The notes under the pieces are model-generated. The model was not told the DNA's origin. It saw nothing but the letters and a program-made list of their open reading frames with translations, and searched no databases. From an uncultured Eubacteriales bacterium (GTDB taxonomy: Bacteria > Bacillota > Clostridia > Oscillospirales > Oscillospiraceae), in NCBI GenBank assembly GCA_900317375.1, contig ONGJ01000003.1:1-63698 (forward strand): a DNA stretch of 63,698 nucleotides, written 5' to 3'. Every line of letters begins with the position of its first letter. The first letter of the stretch is position 1. Below are positions 52,504-60,793 of the stretch, piece by piece. The position numbers were made by a program, and so were the translations under genes.

Positions 52504-53445
52504 TTAATCCTGAAGGGGGATGATTTCGCCTTCTCTGGCGAAGCTGCACTGCCGGCAGACGGCCTTTGCCTCGCTCTCGGCAGCATCGAGATCGTCATCC
52601 GTATGGTTGGGGTCATGATGGATGATCTTCACGCAGGCTGCATGACAGTCCTGTCCGAAGCGCGCGGCCTCGGTCCATCTGGTATGGCCGTAGGTCTCTC
52701 TTCCCTTCCACTCGTCATCGCTGTACTGTCCGTCAATCATCAGGACGTCGCAGCCCTCTGCGAATTCCTGAAGCTTCGGACGAAGCTCATCCGTCAGGGT
52801 GCAGTCGGTCGCAAAGACTAGGGTCTTCCTGCTGCCTGTCAGTTTGAAGAGGCTGACCCCGCCGGGGTGGACCCCCTCCATGAACTCGACAAGCACATCC
52901 CCGATCCGGAAAGCTTCCTTCATATCGTGGAATATGCTTTTCCCTGGCATCATTGTCGGATTGATCGGCCACAGCGGCGGGGAAAAGAACGCCAGGATCT
53001 GGGATTCGGTATTCAGGCCGCCATGCTCGGCAGCATAGACGGAGAGATTGGCGGTTTTCTGCGACAGATACGGGCACATGGGGATGCCCTGCATATGGTC
53101 AACATGGGGATGCGATAAAAGCAGGCTGATCTGAGGGGCGCTCAGAACGTCTTTCGGGATGCGCGCCATGCCCGTGCCCGCGTCCAGCAGAATGAGTTCC
53201 CCGTCCATCCTCACAAGAAAGCAGGTGGTCGCGCCGCCGAAGCGAAGAAAGTCCTTCCCGCTGACGGGCAGCGAGCCTCTGGTGCCGAGAACCGTGATGC
53301 CGTCCCGGCCGGCATTCTCAGATGCAGGCGCATCGGCAGCGCCTGCGGCATCATCGGCAAAAGCCTCTGCGCACAGGGAACCCGTCAGCAGCAGCGCCGC
53401 GCTCTCGGCGGCTATCCCTTTCAAGAACTGTCTGCGTGTGATCAT
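52504..53445 (-). CDS. Exported metallo-beta-lactamase-fold hydrolase
   Basis: A 313-residue protein with a Tat-type signal (ITRRQFLKG then AAALLLTGSLCAEAFA) and an MBL fold with LLLSHPHVDHMQG (HxHxDH) and distal DCTLTDE and HHDPNHTDDD motifs. The zinc ligands appear complete. The class includes RNase Z-like and cyclic nucleotide or PQQ-related hydrolases; the substrate is not known. It starts on the mazG stop codon (ATGA). Confidence 0.88.
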   Translation of the reverse strand: MITRRQFLKGIAAESAALLLTGSLCAEAFADDAAGAADAPASENAGRDGITVLGTRGSLPVSGKDFLRFGGATTCFLVRMDGELILLDAGTGMARIPKDVLSAPQISLLLSHPHVDHMQGIPMCPYLSQKTANLSVYAAEHGGLNTESQILAFFSPPLWPINPTMMPGKSIFHDMKEAFRIGDVLVEFMEGVHPGGVSLFKLTGSRKTLVFATDCTLTDELRPKLQEFAEGCDVLMIDGQYSDDEWKGRETYGHTRWTEAARFGQDCHAACVKIIHHDPNHTDDDLDAAESEAKAVCRQCSFAREGEIIPLQD

Positions 53446-53951
53446 GGTTTACCGGCCTCCTGCTCATATCCTTTTCTTTTTTTGGCTGCATGGATCAGGG
53501 CAATGGATTCATCAAAGGCCTGCGGAAGATACTCCGCTTCCGTTGCTTTCCCGAGCTTTTCCGCCGCCTTGATCTGTTCCCAGTTCACAAGGACCTCGTC
53601 GGATCCGCTGACCTTCACCTCGCCGAAGACGTGCGGATGCCGCCGGATCATCTTTTCCGAGATGCCCCTCAGCACATCATCCATGGTGAAGAGCCCCTCC
53701 TCCTCGGCGATCTGTGCATGCATCATCACCTGCAGCAGCAGGTCCCCCAGTTCTTCCTTCAGGTTCTCCGGATTCCCCGTCGCTTCCAGGACATTGATGC
53801 CGCAGACCACTTCCGCCGCCTCTTCGATGCACTCGGGCTTCAGCGAGGCGTGCGTCTGCTCTCTGTCCCAGGGGCATCCGTCCTCTGCGCGAAGCCTCGC
53901 AACGATGCTTTTCAGTTTATCAAAGGATTCCACTCTGTTCACCTCTGTCAT
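53442..53951 (-). CDS. mazG: MazG family nucleoside triphosphate pyrophosphohydrolase
   Basis: A 169-residue protein, corresponding to the N-terminal half of the two-domain MazG. The motifs are CPWDREQTHASLKPECIEEAAEV, with the EExxE/ExxD metal ligands in EEAAEV and KEELGDLLLQV, and the RRHPHVFGEV signature. It hydrolyses (d)NTPs to monophosphates, cleaning damaged nucleotides. It is the first gene of the run leading into the MBL protein and is divergent from the GGDEF gene. Confidence 0.93.
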   Translation of the reverse strand: MTEVNRVESFDKLKSIVARLRAEDGCPWDREQTHASLKPECIEEAAEVVCGINVLEATGNPENLKEELGDLLLQVMMHAQIAEEEGLFTMDDVLRGISEKMIRRHPHVFGEVKVSGSDEVLVNWEQIKAAEKLGKATEAEYLPQAFDESIALIHAAKKRKGYEQEAGKP

Positions 53952-54078
53952 CAGCGCTTCTCTGTTTACAGGCTGTATTCTATCATATCGTTTTCACTTT
54001 CACAACACTCAGTAAAGCGCCGGACGGCAACCAGCACAAAACGAAAACCGTCCGCCGGATTCGGTATTGCGTACGCTC

Positions 54079-54107
54079 TTGACAAAAAGTGGAAAAATGA
54101 TTAAAAT
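54079..54107 (+). promoter_or_regulatory. Sigma-A promoter of the GGDEF-REC-GGDEF gene
   Basis: TTGACA (54079-54084) and TAAAAT (54102-54107) are 17 bases apart. Transcription would start near 54114, about 75 bases before the ATG at 54191. Confidence 0.9.
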
Positions 54108-54190
54108 AGATTACAGTTTAATTACACTTTATTGTATTCACCAGATGTCATGCTCCATCTGAAGCAAGGGTAAAGAAGGATGTCCGCCGT

Positions 54191-56722
54191 ATGAATTCCA
54201 TTCGAACGAAATTTACACTCCTGAATCTCTGTACGATTCTGGTGGCCATCAGTATTGCCGCGGCCATCGGCGTGATTTCCATCCGGAATCTTGGCAGAGA
54301 TGACGCGGACCAGCTGCTTCATCTGACGGCGGAGACGGGCGCGAAGAATCTGGATGCCTATTTTGAAAGCGTCCAGCACTCTGCCGAGACGGTGGCGGCG
54401 CTTGTTCATGACAGCTTTGACGGCATGACGGAGGACGGTCTGGAAGAACAGGTCGAGCATACCCGCAGCCTGTTCGGCAGGATTGCCTATAACACAAACG
54501 GCGTCCTCACCTATTATTTTCGGATCGATCCGAAGGTCTCAGATACCGTTAAGGGCTTCTGGTATGTCAATCAGGAGGGCAGCGGCTTTCAGGAGCACGA
54601 GGTGACGGACATCAGCCAGTATGACACCGACGATACATCACAGCTTGTCTGGTTTACCGTCCCGAAGGCAACGGGAAAGGGCGTCTGGCTTCCGCCTTAT
54701 TATACCGAGAATCTGGGGGCCCGGGTCATTTCGTACAATGTGCCGGTCTATTGGGAGGACCGGTTTGTCGGCGTGATCGGCATTGAGATCGATTATGAGA
54801 CCCTCGCACGGGAAGTAAACAATATCAGCATCTATCAGACGGGATATGCTTTTCTCCTCGATGAGGACGGCAACTTTATCTGCCATCCGCAGATAGACTC
54901 GGAACATCTTGACAGCAAAAAGATCGCCATCAGCGATTCCACGCGCTTTGTCGGGGATGACCATGTGGAGTATGTCTTCGACGGCGTCGAAAAAGAGGCG
55001 ATCTGGGCGCCGCTCAGAAACGGCATGCGGCTGTATGTGACGGCGCCGGTTTCCGAGATCGACAGCGGGTGGAAAGGGATGATCGAAAATGTCTTCCTCG
55101 CCTCGCTTATGATTCTGACGGTTTGCGCCGCGGTGGTCTTGGACTACTCGAAGAGCATTACCCAGCCGCTGCATGATCTGACCGTGGCCGCGAAACAGGT
55201 ACAGAACGGCAACTATGAATCGCCCCTGGAATACGACGGGAACGACGAGGTCGGCGTGCTCACCCGGACATTCAAGCAGCTTGCCGCGCATACGAAAGCG
55301 AATCTGACGACAGCCAGACAGATGGCGGATGTTGATTCCCTGACAGGCATCAAAAACAAGCGTGCCTACACGCAATGGGAAGAGAGGATCAACGAGGCGA
55401 TCAAAAACGGCGAACAGAAGCCCTTTGCCGTCGCCGTCTGTGATATCAACAACATGAAGGCGGTCAACGATCAGTACGGCCATCAGGAGGGCGACGCCTG
55501 CATCAGGAACGCCTGTGCGAAAATCTGCGGGATTTTCAGCCACAGCCCGGTGTTTCGAATCGGCGGTGATGAGTTTGCCGTCATTCTGTCCGGCGAAGAC
55601 TATTATGCGCGCAACAAACTGATGGACCAGGTCAACGCCGTACCCAGGGATCTTTCCAGACTCAAAATCGGGGAAACCATTTCTGCCGGCATGGCGGAAT
55701 ATGACCCGGGTCGGCATACTTCCCTTTCCGCTGTTTTTGAAGAGGCGGACAAGGCCATGTACGAGAGAAAGCAGCATCTGAAGGAGGACATACTGACGGC
55801 AGAGGCCGGCGCCGAGAGCAGTCCGGCCGATGAGGCCATCCCCGTGATCCACGGCAGAAAGCAGATCCTGATTGCCGACGATGCAGAAATAAACCGTGAG
55901 ATCATGGGCGATCTGCTGCAGGATGACTACGATATCCTCTATGCCTCCGACGGGGTCGAGACGCTGGATGTGCTGCGAAGGCATAAGGACGAAATCGATC
56001 TCGTCCTGCTGGATCTGCAGATGCCGAAGAAGAACGGCCGCGAGGTCATCGCCGAGATGCAGCTTGACGAAGACCTGATGTCGATCCCGGTGATCTTTCT
56101 GACCGTTGACCAGGATGCCGAACTGGATTGTCTGAGAAGCGGAGCCATGGATTTTATCCCGAAACCGTTTCCGGATATCGAGATCGTCAAAGCCCGCATC
56201 GCCAAATGCATTGAACTGTCTGAAAACCGCGAGCTGATCCGCTACACGGAACGGGATAAACTGACCGGCCTTCTGAACAGGGACTACTTCTTCCGCTATG
56301 TCAGGCGGCTTGACAATATCTACAAAGACACGGTGCTGGATGCCGTGGCCTGCGATGTGAATCACTTTCATTCCGCAGTCAAGCAGTATGGCCGGCACTT
56401 CGGCGATTATGTTCTGCGGACCGTCGGCGACAGCATCAGAAAACTGGCCCGGGAAACCGGAGGCATCAGCTGCAGGCAGGACGACGACACTTTCCTGCTG
56501 TACTGCCCGCATCAGGATGATTATGAGTCGCAGATCCGGGATTTCGTGTCCGACATCCTGGCGGATGAAGAGATCCGGGAGAGAGTCGATTTGAAATTCG
56601 GTATCTATGCCAATGCGCAGCAGGAGCCGGATCTGGAAGAGCGCTTCCTGCGTGCGGATCTGGCGGCGGGCAAGGTGAAGAACGATCCTGAGCGCCTCTT
56701 TGCTTTCTACGGGCAGAGCTGA
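54191..56722 (+). CDS. Multidomain c-di-GMP protein: dCache-HAMP-GGDEF-REC-GGDEF
   Basis: An 843-residue protein. A helix at 8-30, a dCache sensor (about 35-300), a second helix (about 300-320), HAMP (SITQPLHDLTVAAKQVQNG), GGDEF with IGGDEFAVIL (about 458), a receiver domain with ILIADDAEIN and VLLDLQMPKKNG (phosphoacceptor Asp near 607) and a second GGDEF-like domain in which the signature is RQDDDTFLL (about 762), so it is probably inactive. The intact GGDEF should make c-di-GMP. A receiver internal to such a protein needs a partner kinase, none of which is encoded nearby. Confidence 0.88.
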   Translation: MNSIRTKFTLLNLCTILVAISIAAAIGVISIRNLGRDDADQLLHLTAETGAKNLDAYFESVQHSAETVAALVHDSFDGMTEDGLEEQVEHTRSLFGRIAYNTNGVLTYYFRIDPKVSDTVKGFWYVNQEGSGFQEHEVTDISQYDTDDTSQLVWFTVPKATGKGVWLPPYYTENLGARVISYNVPVYWEDRFVGVIGIEIDYETLAREVNNISIYQTGYAFLLDEDGNFICHPQIDSEHLDSKKIAISDSTRFVGDDHVEYVFDGVEKEAIWAPLRNGMRLYVTAPVSEIDSGWKGMIENVFLASLMILTVCAAVVLDYSKSITQPLHDLTVAAKQVQNGNYESPLEYDGNDEVGVLTRTFKQLAAHTKANLTTARQMADVDSLTGIKNKRAYTQWEERINEAIKNGEQKPFAVAVCDINNMKAVNDQYGHQEGDACIRNACAKICGIFSHSPVFRIGGDEFAVILSGEDYYARNKLMDQVNAVPRDLSRLKIGETISAGMAEYDPGRHTSLSAVFEEADKAMYERKQHLKEDILTAEAGAESSPADEAIPVIHGRKQILIADDAEINREIMGDLLQDDYDILYASDGVETLDVLRRHKDEIDLVLLDLQMPKKNGREVIAEMQLDEDLMSIPVIFLTVDQDAELDCLRSGAMDFIPKPFPDIEIVKARIAKCIELSENRELIRYTERDKLTGLLNRDYFFRYVRRLDNIYKDTVLDAVACDVNHFHSAVKQYGRHFGDYVLRTVGDSIRKLARETGGISCRQDDDTFLLYCPHQDDYESQIRDFVSDILADEEIRERVDLKFGIYANAQQEPDLEERFLRADLAAGKVKNDPERLFAFYGQS

Positions 56723-56782
56723 CAGAGAGCATGAAATCCGAAAAAAAGTTATGGTAAAAGTTTGAGCAGAGGAGGGCAGCGG

Positions 56783-58567
56783 ATGTACACCTTTCCGAAA
56801 GAGATGAGAGCAGCGCTGGAGAGCTGCGAAGCGTCTTTCGTCTATTATCAGAGGATTGGGGATGAAGCCGTTCCTGTCCTTGCGTCGGAGGGCTTTTGCC
56901 AGAAAACCGGGATGCCGCGTGAGCATGTGCTGGAATGGCTGAAACGCGGCATGTTTGAGCGGATGTACCCCGATGATGTGGGCATCGTTTCACAGGTGAG
57001 CGAGGAGTTCCTCCGGCATGAGGGGCCGTATGACGTGGTCTTCCGTTGCAGGCTCTCTGCGCTTGAAAAGGGCAAGTATTTCCTGATTCATGGGCTTGGC
57101 AGCTGGCAGACCATGCCGGACGGGACAGAGCTCGCTGTGATCGCTTACGCGAATCTGTCTGCCACGATCCAGACGATCGAGGATAAAATACAGGCCTACG
57201 GCCTGTTCCAGAGAGACCGCTTCTACAGAGATTTCCTGACAGATCTTCCCAATACCAATTATATACACGAGTTCGGCCGTGAGAAGGTGGCGCAGATCAG
57301 TTCTTCCGGTCGGACGCCGATGCTGGTCTATTCCGATGTGGAATCCATGCAGTCCTATAACAACCAGTATGGCGTTGAAGAGGGCGACGCCCTGCTGCGC
57401 CTGATTGCGGCCTCGCTGAAGGAGTTTTTCCCGACATCGCTGGTGACGCGCGGCGCGGATGATCACTTTATTATACTCGCGGATGTAGACGGGGAAGAGG
57501 AAATTGAGGATCTCCTTGCTCAGGTCAACGCGAGGGTCAGGCAGCTGGCCAGAGGCAACACCGGCGGAGTCCGTTCCGGAGTCTGTCCGGTTGAGGCAGA
57601 CGGCTCCGGCGACAGCGTAGGCCGCGCCATCGACCATGCCAAGCATGCGCTGAAGCGGATCAATACCAACCTGAATCAGAAGGTGCGTTTCTTCTCCACG
57701 CAGCTGGATGAGGCATACTGGCGCAGCCGCTACATCGTCGAGAACATCGACCGCGCGATAGACAGCGGCTGGATCAAGGTGTATTACCACGCCCTGTACC
57801 GCGTTGAGAATCAGAAGATCGCGGCCTTTGAAGCGCTCGCCCGCTGGGTCGATCCGGTGCGTGGGATCATCTCCCCTGCGGAATTCATCCCGGCTCTGCA
57901 GAAATATCACCTGCTGTACAAGCTGGATCTGTGTATGTTCGAGCAGGTGTGCCGGGACGTTCGGATCCGGCACGAGAACGGCCTGCCGCAGATTCCGGTG
58001 TCTGTCAATTTTTCCCGGCAGGATTTCGATCACACGGATGTCGTATGCCGGATGAACGAGCTTTATGAGAAAAGCGGTGCATCCAAGTACGTAGACAAAA
58101 GCTATTTCATCGTTGAGGTCACCGAGCAGGAGGTGGCCGCCGATCCCGAGAGCTGCCAGATGCAGCTCCGCAGGCTCAGGGAAAACGGGTACAGTATCTG
58201 GCTGGACGATTTTGGCAGCGGATACTCCTCCTTTAACATGTTCAGCCAGTTCCGCTTTGAGCTCATCAAATATGACATGGAGATGATCCGTCATCTCGAT
58301 GATAACGACGGCGCGAATCGTCTGATTTTGAGAGATTTGATCCACCTGGCCAAAGCGCTGAAGCTTCACACCCTCATCGAGGGCGTGGAAACAAAGGAAC
58401 AGCTGGACTTTGCCAGAGAAATCGGCTGTGAGTTCGTGCAGGGCTTCTATTATCAAAAGCCGGAACCTTTGGATGAAATCCTGTTCCGTATTCGGAGCGG
58501 GGATACCGTCAGGCCGTGTGAAACGGCGGAGGAAAGGCAAGAAAGGAACCGCCGTTGGCTTGCGTAA
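56783..58567 (+). CDS. PAS-degenerate GGDEF-EAL c-di-GMP phosphodiesterase
   Basis: A 594-residue cytosolic protein. Residues 1-130 resemble a PAS sensor, 150-305 a GGDEF domain whose active site is RGADDHFIIL (inactive), and 320-575 an EAL domain with FEALARWVDP, VSVNFSRQDF, VEVTEQE, LDDFGSGYSSFN, LIKYD, EGVETKEQ and FVQGFYY. The EAL metal ligands and general base (Glu, Asn, Glu, Asp pair, Lys, Glu) are retained, though the substrate QP motif is HA. It probably hydrolyses c-di-GMP, with the GGDEF serving as a GTP-sensing module. The ATG at 56783 has GGAGGG six bases upstream. Confidence 0.88.
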   Translation: MYTFPKEMRAALESCEASFVYYQRIGDEAVPVLASEGFCQKTGMPREHVLEWLKRGMFERMYPDDVGIVSQVSEEFLRHEGPYDVVFRCRLSALEKGKYFLIHGLGSWQTMPDGTELAVIAYANLSATIQTIEDKIQAYGLFQRDRFYRDFLTDLPNTNYIHEFGREKVAQISSSGRTPMLVYSDVESMQSYNNQYGVEEGDALLRLIAASLKEFFPTSLVTRGADDHFIILADVDGEEEIEDLLAQVNARVRQLARGNTGGVRSGVCPVEADGSGDSVGRAIDHAKHALKRINTNLNQKVRFFSTQLDEAYWRSRYIVENIDRAIDSGWIKVYYHALYRVENQKIAAFEALARWVDPVRGIISPAEFIPALQKYHLLYKLDLCMFEQVCRDVRIRHENGLPQIPVSVNFSRQDFDHTDVVCRMNELYEKSGASKYVDKSYFIVEVTEQEVAADPESCQMQLRRLRENGYSIWLDDFGSGYSSFNMFSQFRFELIKYDMEMIRHLDDNDGANRLILRDLIHLAKALKLHTLIEGVETKEQLDFAREIGCEFVQGFYYQKPEPLDEILFRIRSGDTVRPCETAEERQERNRRWLA

Positions 58568-58578
58568 AGGCATCATGC

Positions 58579-58625
58579 AGCCCAGCCGCTTTCCTGCTCA
58601 CTTTGAGCAGGTCAGCGGCTGGGCT
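58579..58625 (+). terminator. Intrinsic terminator after the EAL gene
   Basis: AGCCCAGCCGCT and AGCGGCTGGGCT form a 12-bp stem with an inner CCTGCTCA/TGAGCAGG stem, followed by TTTTTC. It also separates the convergent GNAT-deaminase gene. Confidence 0.93.
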
Positions 58626-58713
58626 TTTTCTGGTCGGTATCAAACAGTTTCGTCCTGTACTTCGGCGAGGCTGCCGAAGTACGCAGCCTGCTCTCCCCTT
58701 CTGTACTGCAGCA

Positions 58714-59655
58714 TCAGATCCACCATGCCGGCGTCAATTCGCCGAGGGTGACGACTCTCTCTGTCTCATAGTCCATCATGATCTGCACGCCCTGATACTT
58801 CTCCGGCATCAGCTGGACCATCAGCTCCCGGCAGGCCCCGCAGGGTGCACCGCTGGAGCCGTCGGGCAGGATGGCGATAACTTTTTGTATCTCCGCCTCA
58901 CCGTTTGTGATCATATGGAAGATGGCATTGCGTTCTGCGCAGATCCCAAGTGTTGAGCAGGTGTCGATGCACACGCCGGTATAGATCCTCCCCGAGCCGG
59001 AGAGGATCGCTGCGGAAACCTCACCGCAGGTGACGTAATCGGAGATCCTGCGTTCCTTCCTCACCGCAGCGGCAGCCGCATAAAGCCTGTCCCACTGCCA
59101 CTGGTCCCTTGTCAGGCTGCTCACATACCCGGTGCGTTTTTCCTGCATCAGCGGGACATCCACCCCTTCCGATTTCCGCTGAAAGCGGAAGCGGCACTTC
59201 TCCTGCACCCGCTTCGACTTGCTGTTGCCCTCATAGTATCCGACCCAGACCTTCTGCATGCCGATGTCCTCAAAGGCACGGCGCAGCATTTCCGTCACAG
59301 CCTCCGGCACGATGCCCCGTCCCCAGAACGGCTTTCCGAGCCAGTAGCCCATCTCGCACTCATCATCCCTGTCCGTCAGATCGGTATGCCCGTTCAGCTT
59401 CAGTTCGATGGCGCCGATCGCCCTGCCGTCTTCTTTCAGGCAGATGGCATAGGCCTCCCTGCCGTTCAGTACATCCCTGATCACAGCCCGGCTCTCGTCA
59501 GGATTTTTGTGTGGCGGCCAGCCTGCAATCGGGCCCACGTCCGCATCGGAAGCATATCGGTACAGGTCTTCGGCATCCGCCTGCTCCCAGCGGCGCAGCA
59601 CGAGACGCCGGGTCATCAGCACACCGGAATCCGGCCATCGTGTAGGAAGGTTCAT
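58714..59655 (-). CDS. GNAT acetyltransferase fused to a cytidine-deaminase-like domain
   Basis: A 313-residue fusion. Residues 1-180 are a RimJ/RimL-type GNAT (TRRLVLRRWEQADAEDLYRY, GYWLGKPFWGRGIVPEAV, VGYYEGNSKSKRVQEK), and 190-313 a short cytidine deaminase-like domain with CAERNAIFHMI and GAPCGACRELM, the zinc-binding C, PCxxC and catalytic Glu all present. The deaminase part resembles blasticidin-S/cytidine deaminases. Acetyltransferase plus deaminase suggests modification of a nucleoside-type antibiotic, but that is only inferred. The ATG at 59655 has GGAGGTG nine bases upstream. Confidence 0.85.
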   Translation of the reverse strand: MNLPTRWPDSGVLMTRRLVLRRWEQADAEDLYRYASDADVGPIAGWPPHKNPDESRAVIRDVLNGREAYAICLKEDGRAIGAIELKLNGHTDLTDRDDECEMGYWLGKPFWGRGIVPEAVTEMLRRAFEDIGMQKVWVGYYEGNSKSKRVQEKCRFRFQRKSEGVDVPLMQEKRTGYVSSLTRDQWQWDRLYAAAAAVRKERRISDYVTCGEVSAAILSGSGRIYTGVCIDTCSTLGICAERNAIFHMITNGEAEIQKVIAILPDGSSGAPCGACRELMVQLMPEKYQGVQIMMDYETERVVTLGELTPAWWI

Positions 59656-59711
59656 CTGTCAGCGCACCTCCGGTACTTTTTTCTGTTTCCCACCTTCGGG
59701 ACTCTCGTAAA

Positions 59712-59759
59712 GTATAACACAAAACCCTTCGGGATGGTAGGCCGTCCGAAGGGTTTGCA
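59712..59759. repeat. 48-bp palindromic intergenic element, copy 1
   Basis: AAAACCCTTCGG pairs with CCGAAGGGTTT, flanked by GTATAACAC. On the minus strand the stem is followed by TTTTGTGTTATACT: a T-run and an extended -10-like TGTTATACT, 50 bases before the GNAT-deaminase start. Arms, loop (GATGGTAG) and flanks are shared with copies 2 and 3. Confidence 0.85.
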
Positions 59760-59810
59760 GGCTTTTTTTGATTTGCGTCAGAGCAGGGGTTTTCGAAACT
59801 GCGTATCCCG

Positions 59811-59996
59811 TTACCAGATCTCTACCGAGCCGATATCGTCACCCTTCACCCAGTGGAGTTTGTTCTGGTCTATACGGACGTAAACCTTATCGACATTGCC
59901 CACCTTTACAAGGATCTCTTCCGGTGTGATCTCGCCGCCCATCGGAGACTGGATAAACACTGTCGTTTTCTTCATGGTCTTTTCTTTTTTCGTCAT
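59811..59996 (-). CDS. DUF6465-like small protein
   Basis: A 61-residue protein with a lysine-rich start (TKKEKTMKKTT) followed by VFIQSPMGGEITPEEILVKVG and a C-terminal VEIW. I recall this pattern from the DUF6465 family of Clostridia, whose role is unknown. The ATG at 59996 has GGAGG eight bases upstream; a longer frame to 60020 is not supported. It lies between repeat copies 1 and 2. Confidence 0.7.
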   Translation of the reverse strand: MTKKEKTMKKTTVFIQSPMGGEITPEEILVKVGNVDKVYVRIDQNKLHWVKGDDIGSVEIW

Positions 59997-60054
59997 GGCT
60001 GTTTCCTCCTTATACATCATGATCGAATTGCGGATTCTTCATATACCGACTGCA

Positions 60055-60102
60055 GTATAACACAAAACTTTTCGAAATGGTAGACCGTCCGAAGGGTTTG
60101 CA
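60055..60102. repeat. 48-bp palindromic intergenic element, copy 2
   Basis: Same element as copy 1 with five base changes: the left arm reads AAAACTTTTCGA against CCGAAGGGTTT. It lies ten bases past the HAD gene's stop codon and is followed by the extended -10-like TGTTATACT, about 60 bases before the DUF6465-like start. Confidence 0.85.
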
Positions 60103-60111
60103 AATCGGAAA

Positions 60112-60711
60112 TCATCCCGCGACGATTCTTCTGATGCTTTCCCAATCAAAGCACCTTGTATAGTTCTCATTCGGGAACTCGCAGCCCTGGTTCCACGGTC
60201 TGTCGAAAACCAGCACCCGCAAATCCGGAAGATGGTCAAAGAACCTGAATGCTTTGGGCGAGTCTTCCACAGCGAAGTCGAATTTCATCCTGCGATAGTC
60301 TTCCGGTTCGAGACTGAACGCACTGTTTTTGATGAAGCTGTCTCTGCCGTATTTGTTGAAGCAGTATAACCTGGCCTTCTGAAGCCCGTGATTGTCAAGC
60401 CATTTGCGGGACGCCTCATAGGCGCTGTATGGACGGCCTGTGATGATCGATACCTCGTATCCGCAGCCGATCCATTCATTGATGACAGCGGATGCGCCCG
60501 GTGTCTCTTCATAGGACAGAAGCACATCAGGCTCATGTCCCCTGATCATAAAACGCGCATACTGGTCTTCATCCAGTGCGAAGGATTTGTCCAGCTCGAA
60601 GAATCTGATATCCTCGTAGGCTGCGTTCCTGCCAAACATGTCTTTCGCCAGCTTTACGAATGATCTGGCAGTCTCACAGAGGCAGTCATCATAATCAACA
60701 TAGATCCGCAT
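60112..60711 (-). CDS. HAD-like phosphatase (5'-nucleotidase-type)
   Basis: A 199-residue haloacid-dehalogenase superfamily protein. The N-terminal YVDYDDCLCETA is the DxD motif with two aspartates, SIITGRPYSAYEA is the Thr/Ser loop, and KFDFAVEDSPKA the acidic pair; the small cap insertion resembles 5'(3')-deoxyribonucleotidases and related hydrolases. The substrate is unknown. The ATG at 60711 has AGGAGG nine bases upstream. It lies between the condensation enzyme and the second palindromic element. Confidence 0.85.
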   Translation of the reverse strand: MRIYVDYDDCLCETARSFVKLAKDMFGRNAAYEDIRFFELDKSFALDEDQYARFMIRGHEPDVLLSYEETPGASAVINEWIGCGYEVSIITGRPYSAYEASRKWLDNHGLQKARLYCFNKYGRDSFIKNSAFSLEPEDYRRMKFDFAVEDSPKAFRFFDHLPDLRVLVFDRPWNQGCEFPNENYTRCFDWESIRRIVAG

Positions 60712-60793
60712 GTTTATGATCCTCCTTGCTGAACGGGTGTTCTTTATACACTGCTGCAAACTGCTTATCCCGTTACCGGATATCTGCCGGGCC

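Noticed and set aside
54638-56926. A 762-codon minus-strand frame opposite the GGDEF-REC gene
   Set aside because: Antisense shadow without motifs; the plus-strand protein has GGDEF and receiver motifs and a consensus promoter.
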